DNA of 64,000 bases. Source: JBGPHT01 sp041484525. Lineage in GTDB: Bacteria > Acidobacteriota > Terriglobia > Bryobacterales > Bryobacteraceae. Location of the stretch: assembly GCA_041484525.1 (NCBI GenBank), contig JBGPHT010000019.1, forward strand, positions 11,632-75,631. Reading direction: 5' to 3'. The notes below the pieces were generated by a model. It ran no database searches. It worked only from the letters and a program-made list of their open reading frames with translations, and was not told the origin of the DNA. Each line of letters begins with the position of its first letter. Position 1 is the first letter of the stretch. Below are positions 60,426 through 64,000 of this stretch, piece after piece. Made by a program: the position numbers and the translations under genes.

Positions 60426-61678
60426 TGGACGCCGAAATCATCGCTATCGGTTCGGAAATGCTGACGCCCCAGCGCGTCGACACCAACTCGCTCTGGCTCA
60501 CCAGCGAGTTGAATAACCTGGGCGTCGAGGTGCGCACCAAGTCGGTGATCGGCGACGACCGTGAGGCTCTCGCCGACGCCGTCCGTCGCGCCGTATCCCG
60601 ATCCGCCATCGTCATCCTCTCGGGCGGCCTCGGCCCCACCGAGGACGACGTCACCCGCGAAGCCGTCGCCATGGCGCTCGACCGCAAGCTCGTCTTCCGT
60701 CCCGACCTCGCCGAGTGGCTGGAACAGCGCTTCGCGCAGGCCAAGCGCAAGATGGCCGAAGTGAACAAGCGCCAGGCGTTCATCGTCGAAGGCGCCGACA
60801 TCCTGCCCAACGATCGCGGCACCGCCCCTGGACAGTGGGTGGAGGAATCGGGAGCCGTACTGATCCTGTTGCCCGGCCCGCCGCACGAGTTGAAGGCGAT
60901 GTTCGAGCGCCAATGTCTGGTGCGCCTCAACCGCATCGTGCCGAAGATGGCCATCCGCAGCGTCTTCCTGCGCATCACCGGCATGGGCGAAAGCGATCTC
61001 GACCAGCTCATCGCGCCGGTCTACAAGAAATACGAGAACCCAGCCACCACCATCCTGGCCGCGAACGGCGACCTGCAGGTGCACCTCCGCGCCCGCTGCG
61101 CCACTGTAGCCCTGGCCGATGTGCTCCTCGCCGAAGTGGCCGGTCCCATCGACCTGCTGCTCGGCGACCGCATCTATTCCCGCAATGGCGATCCGCTCGA
61201 AGTCGTCGTCGGCGAACTACTCCGCCACAGCCACGCCACGGTTTCGGTGGCCGAGAGCGCGACGGGCGGCATGCTGGGCGAGCGCTTCACGACGGTTCCC
61301 GGTAGCTCCGAGTATTTCGTGGGCGGCTTCATCACCTACACCAACGCCATGAAGACGGAGTTGCTCGGCGTGCCCCCCGAAATCCTGGAGGAGCACGGCG
61401 CCGTGAGCAAGGAGACCGCCGAAGCCATGGCCTCGGGCGCGCGACGGCGGACGAATTCCACTTACGCCCTTTCGATTACCGGCGCCGCTGGCCCGGATTC
61501 CGACGGGAAGGCCCCCGTAGGAACCATGTACGTCGGCTTGGCGGACGCCAACGGCACGCTCGCCATCCACCGCCAATTCCTCGGAGATCGGCAGCGCATT
61601 CGGACCTTCACCACGCAAATGGCGCTGGATATTTTGCGCCGCCGCATCCTGGGAAAGATCACGGAACCGAGACCGTGA
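60425..61678 (+). CDS. cinA: CinA-family competence/damage-inducible protein
   Basis: A 417-residue two-domain protein. The N-terminal COG1058 molybdopterin-binding-like domain (MDAEIIAIGSEMLTPQRVDT then NSLW; ILSGGLGPTEDDVTREAVA) is an ADP-ribose pyrophosphatase in some bacteria. The C-terminal domain (VSVAESATGGMLGERFTTVP; YALSITGAAGPDSDGKAPVG) is a nicotinamide mononucleotide deamidase. Its start overlaps the upstream stop (TGATG). Confidence 0.95.
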   Translation: MDAEIIAIGSEMLTPQRVDTNSLWLTSELNNLGVEVRTKSVIGDDREALADAVRRAVSRSAIVILSGGLGPTEDDVTREAVAMALDRKLVFRPDLAEWLEQRFAQAKRKMAEVNKRQAFIVEGADILPNDRGTAPGQWVEESGAVLILLPGPPHELKAMFERQCLVRLNRIVPKMAIRSVFLRITGMGESDLDQLIAPVYKKYENPATTILAANGDLQVHLRARCATVALADVLLAEVAGPIDLLLGDRIYSRNGDPLEVVVGELLRHSHATVSVAESATGGMLGERFTTVPGSSEYFVGGFITYTNAMKTELLGVPPEILEEHGAVSKETAEAMASGARRRTNSTYALSITGAAGPDSDGKAPVGTMYVGLADANGTLAIHRQFLGDRQRIRTFTTQMALDILRRRILGKITEPRP

Positions 61679-61753
61679 CCGCGGTGCGGTCACGGAACAC
61701 ATTTCGGCATTGCAGTCATGTGACTTAGCGCGCGCCGTGACCGCACCGCGGTC
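61677..61753. repeat. 19-bp inverted repeat with 39-bp loop downstream of cinA
   Basis: GACCGCGGTGCGGTCACGG (61677-61695) is the exact reverse complement of 61735-61753. It begins at the cinA stop codon. It may be a terminator or a REP-like element; there is no T-tract. Confidence 0.8.
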
Positions 61754-62168
61754 TGGGGCACTCATTTCTTGTTCGAAGTCAGCGCAAGCTCTCCCCAAAA
61801 GTGGCGCAGACCCCGGGTCTGCCATAGGCGTTCGAATAATGGCCCTCTGCCAAGGTTGGTCTCGGACCCAGGCTGGGTTGTTCGGGACTACTTCCTCGAA
61901 TGCGACTGGGGGCCTTTGGCTCCGCTTCCGCGGGTCGCGCGTTCTACGGACAAGTGGCTTCTGGCGTGTCCGCCAATCGTCCAAAACCCTGCTGGACAAG
62001 CCATTGAGGTGTTGATCAGCGCGATCCGTTCGGGACGCCGATCCGTAGGCGAGATAACCGGCGTGCCGAACGCCGGACCTGCCTCGCACCCAATGTTCAC
62101 TCGAAATTCTTGAGCACGCCCAAGGTCGCAGTGGGGGGCTGCAAACTTGCGATAATAGGAGCCGCCCT
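61754..62168. other. Gap between cinA and the defence-like pair
   Basis: About 415 bases with short frames on both strands (61769-62113 plus, 61888-62100 minus) that match nothing recognised. No tRNA was found. It probably marks the edge of an accessory segment. Confidence 0.4.
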
Positions 62169-63296
62169 ATGCCTCCAAACGCCAGTCGTCATGACGAGTT
62201 GCTTATCGACCGCCTCGATATCACCGACTTCAGGCAATATGCGCGCCTCAATATCGAGCGACTCGCTCGCGTGAACCTGATCGTCGGCAGGAACGGCATT
62301 GGCAAGACATCACTTCTTGAGGCAATCAGAATCTTGGCAACGATTGGAGCGCCGCATGTCCTTTGGGAGATTGCCTCTGCTCGTGACGAGCAAGGTCAGG
62401 CCCGCAAGGCAAACGACTGGCGGCAGTTGCGGAATCACGGATTCGCCAACTTGATCCGACGCAGAGCGCCGACGCCACGATTTTCGATTTCCTCGAGCAA
62501 AAGAAGTTTGAATGCTGAACTAGCGTGGTATAGGGAGGTTTGGAAGGGCGAGCAGTTCTCACGCCTTGAACGGGTAGCGTCGGCAACCGATACCCAATCT
62601 TATGAGACCGCGGTAGCTGAAGGTGATCCATCTTCATTACGTCCGATGCTTGAAGTGCGGGCCGAACCATATCAACGAAGGGTCCAATTGGGGCGTCGCT
62701 ATCTTCGCCCGGCACCGGACCTCGGCGGCGAATACCAATGCATGTACGTTGGAGCCTCTGGCGTTTCCGTTGGCGATACTGGCCGCCTATGGGACACAGT
62801 CGCGCTGACGGCGCTTGAAGATGACGTGATCGCGTCGCTTTCGATGATCTACCCCGGGTTGGTTCGCATCTCTCTATCCGCTTCCGACGACGAACGAGTG
62901 CGGATACCTCGAGTGAAGCTTCGGGACTACGATGAGCCAGTGCCGCTGCGAACGCTCGGGGACGGAGTGAGCCGCCTCTTTGGTATCGCCCTCGCACTTG
63001 TTAGCGCGAAGGATGGTGTCCTGCTCATAGACGAGGTTGAGAATGGAATTCACTATTCCGTTCAATCGCAACTTTGGCAGTTCCTTATCAATGCCGCCGA
63101 GAAATTTAACGTTCAGGTTTTCGCGACAACCCATAGTACCGACTCGATTCGGGCTTTTCAATGGGCCGCAAAGGCAGATCCACATGTTGATGGACTACTT
63201 ACGAGAATAGAGGAGAGAAATGGGCGGCTCACGGTCACGCAATTTGATGAGATGGACCTCGGTATCGCTGTTGCTGAAGCGATAGAAGTCCGATGA
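62169..63296 (+). CDS. AAA/OLD-like ATPase (AAA_15 type), probable defence protein
   Basis: A 375-residue SMC/ABC-like ATPase: LIDRLDITDFRQYARLNIER then Walker A VGRNGIGKTSLLEAI (about 38-52), long insert (80-230), signature-like RTLGDGVSRLFGIALALVSA, Walker B GVLLIDEVENGIHYSVQ and VFATTHSTDSIRAF. This is the AAA_15/OLD group found in PARIS, Gabija-like and retron effector systems. Its stop overlaps the start of the DUF3226 gene by 4 bases. Codon use is less GC-rich than in the upstream genes, consistent with transfer. Confidence 0.85.
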   Translation: MPPNASRHDELLIDRLDITDFRQYARLNIERLARVNLIVGRNGIGKTSLLEAIRILATIGAPHVLWEIASARDEQGQARKANDWRQLRNHGFANLIRRRAPTPRFSISSSKRSLNAELAWYREVWKGEQFSRLERVASATDTQSYETAVAEGDPSSLRPMLEVRAEPYQRRVQLGRRYLRPAPDLGGEYQCMYVGASGVSVGDTGRLWDTVALTALEDDVIASLSMIYPGLVRISLSASDDERVRIPRVKLRDYDEPVPLRTLGDGVSRLFGIALALVSAKDGVLLIDEVENGIHYSVQSQLWQFLINAAEKFNVQVFATTHSTDSIRAFQWAAKADPHVDGLLTRIEERNGRLTVTQFDEMDLGIAVAEAIEVR

Positions 63297-63913
63297 ACCG
63301 CTCCCCGAATCTAGTCCTTGTTGAAGGCACTGACGACTTGCACTTCATTCTGCACGTGCTCTATTGCCACGGGTTTCAACGAGCTGAGCTTGTTCCGCCC
63401 GAAAAGTGGGCGATATTGAGGTCCGCCACCGGAAGTCGGGCGGAACTTAAGCCCAAAGGCGGCTTTGAAAAACTCGCGAGTGAGCTTAGAGTCGAGCTTA
63501 CGCCAACTTACCTGGAACGAGTTGCGGTAATTGTTGATGCTGACGCCGATCCGACTTCGAGATGGGGCAGTATTCGCAATGCGTTGTTACGAGCGGGGAT
63601 CGACGCCCCACGGGAGATCACTGTCGGTGGCACGGTGATACCAACGCCCGACAAGCCCGTGATCGGTGTCTGGCTAATGCCTGACAACGCTCGTCCCGGA
63701 TATTTAGAGCACTTGTTGGCCGATATGATCGCACCCGGAGACGAGCTCTGGAGTCACGCGTCGAAGTGTGTTGCAGAGCTGGGCGCCATCGAGCGGCGCT
63801 TCGCGCCGGCTCACGAGAAAAAAGCTGAGATTCATACTTGGCTAGCCTGGCAAGAATATCCGGCTCGTCCGGGGAATCTGTGGGTAACTGGCGGGTTTCA
63901 GAGCTGGGATTGA
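63293..63913 (+). CDS. DUF3226 (Toprim-like) protein, partner of the AAA ATPase
   Basis: A 206-residue protein opening with LVLVEGTDDLHFILHVLYCH, the Toprim-like Glu motif, then VAVIVDADADPTSRWGSIRN (the DxD motif) and VIGVWLMPDNARPGYLEHLL, as in DUF3226/DUF4435 proteins. Toprim domains cut nucleic acids; with an AAA_15 ATPase this is the arrangement of PARIS (AriA/AriB) and related anti-phage systems. Defence is inferred, not shown. Confidence 0.82.
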   Translation: MNRSPNLVLVEGTDDLHFILHVLYCHGFQRAELVPPEKWAILRSATGSRAELKPKGGFEKLASELRVELTPTYLERVAVIVDADADPTSRWGSIRNALLRAGIDAPREITVGGTVIPTPDKPVIGVWLMPDNARPGYLEHLLADMIAPGDELWSHASKCVAELGAIERRFAPAHEKKAEIHTWLAWQEYPARPGNLWVTGGFQSWD

Positions 63914-64000
63914 GTGAGGAAACGGTGAAACTTGCGGCAGGTGGAGTCGAACGAGCGCTGCTCGTCTTCCCAGCCGTTGTGGATCAGCGGACCGCCGTCC
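63898..64000 (-). CDS. C-terminal end of an unidentified minus-strand protein (partial)
   Basis: The minus strand is open from the right edge for 33 codons to TGA at 63898-63900, encoding the end of a protein with IHNGWEDEQRSFDSTCRKFH. The frame overlaps the 3' end of the DUF3226 gene by 16 bases, in convergent orientation. No family is recognised; it could be a chance frame. Confidence 0.35.
   Translation of the reverse strand, partial: DGGPLIHNGWEDEQRSFDSTCRKFHRFLTQSQL

Noticed and set aside
1..64000. CRISPR arrays, rRNA or tRNA genes
   Set aside because: No regularly spaced repeats or conserved RNA gene blocks were seen while reading the window.

Overview
The window looks like part of an Acidobacteriota chromosome, probably from the Solibacter/Bryobacter group. 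This is inferred from high GC, the mix of families (DUF1385, DUF2934, TolB/WD40-tailed Ser/Thr kinase, TPR-cytochrome proteins, PadR-ABC units) and coding style; no rRNA or tRNA gene is present to confirm it.

Left chromosomal part (1-25.4 kb). A membrane-anchored coiled-coil protein runs off the left edge on the minus strand. It is followed by a TIGR01777 epimerase, a split DMT exporter, DUF1385-prfA-prmC, a cytochrome c/monooxygenase-like/TPR protein, a PadR-controlled ABC exporter, a HEPN-like hypothetical, dinB, MoxR, a YchF-like GTPase, a minus-strand operon nfeD-slipin-SPOR-lipA-lnt, lexA, and a BrnT/BrnA-type toxin-antitoxin pair. The C-terminal part of a Ser/Thr kinase ends this section.

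Central island (about 25,374-54,659). A 29,265-bp block sits inside that kinase gene. The kinase N-terminal half lies at 54.6-55.3 kb and its C-terminal part at 23.2-25.4 kb, and both break at the same 21-bp direct repeat, which encodes the MSPEQAQ activation-loop segment. Removing the block and one repeat, plus a separate 73-bp duplication, restores one frame of 896 codons including the stop. A degenerate tyrosine recombinase lies just inside each end.

The cargo is a coherent dormancy, hypoxia and stress package: PEP synthase, a metallo-hydrolase, phosphoribosyltransferase, HPF-cold-shock fusion, site-2 protease with CBS domains, acyl-CoA synthetase-ACP-acyltransferase fusion, two CBS proteins, pstSCAB-phoU, BON proteins, a tandem universal stress protein, B12-dependent ribonucleotide reductase, a YwaF membrane protein, a baeRF release-factor relative, archease, RtcB, a CapA-like protein and Hsp20. 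It closely parallels the Mycobacterium tuberculosis DosR regulon, but no DosR-type regulator is present. Instead most transcription units have a match to a sigma-54 -24/-12 promoter (GG-N10-GC) just upstream, so the cargo seems built to respond to host RpoN and an activator encoded elsewhere. The ends and junk zones hold remnants of an IS4 transposase, a DNA ligase and an MFS transporter.

Right chromosomal part (54.6-64 kb). This holds the kinase N-terminal half, a secreted glycosidase, a secreted hypothetical, rimO-yacG-pgpA, a TIG/beta-propeller protein, cinA, and finally an OLD/PARIS-like ATPase plus DUF3226 pair that looks like a phage-defence module, facing the 3' end of a minus-strand gene at the right edge.
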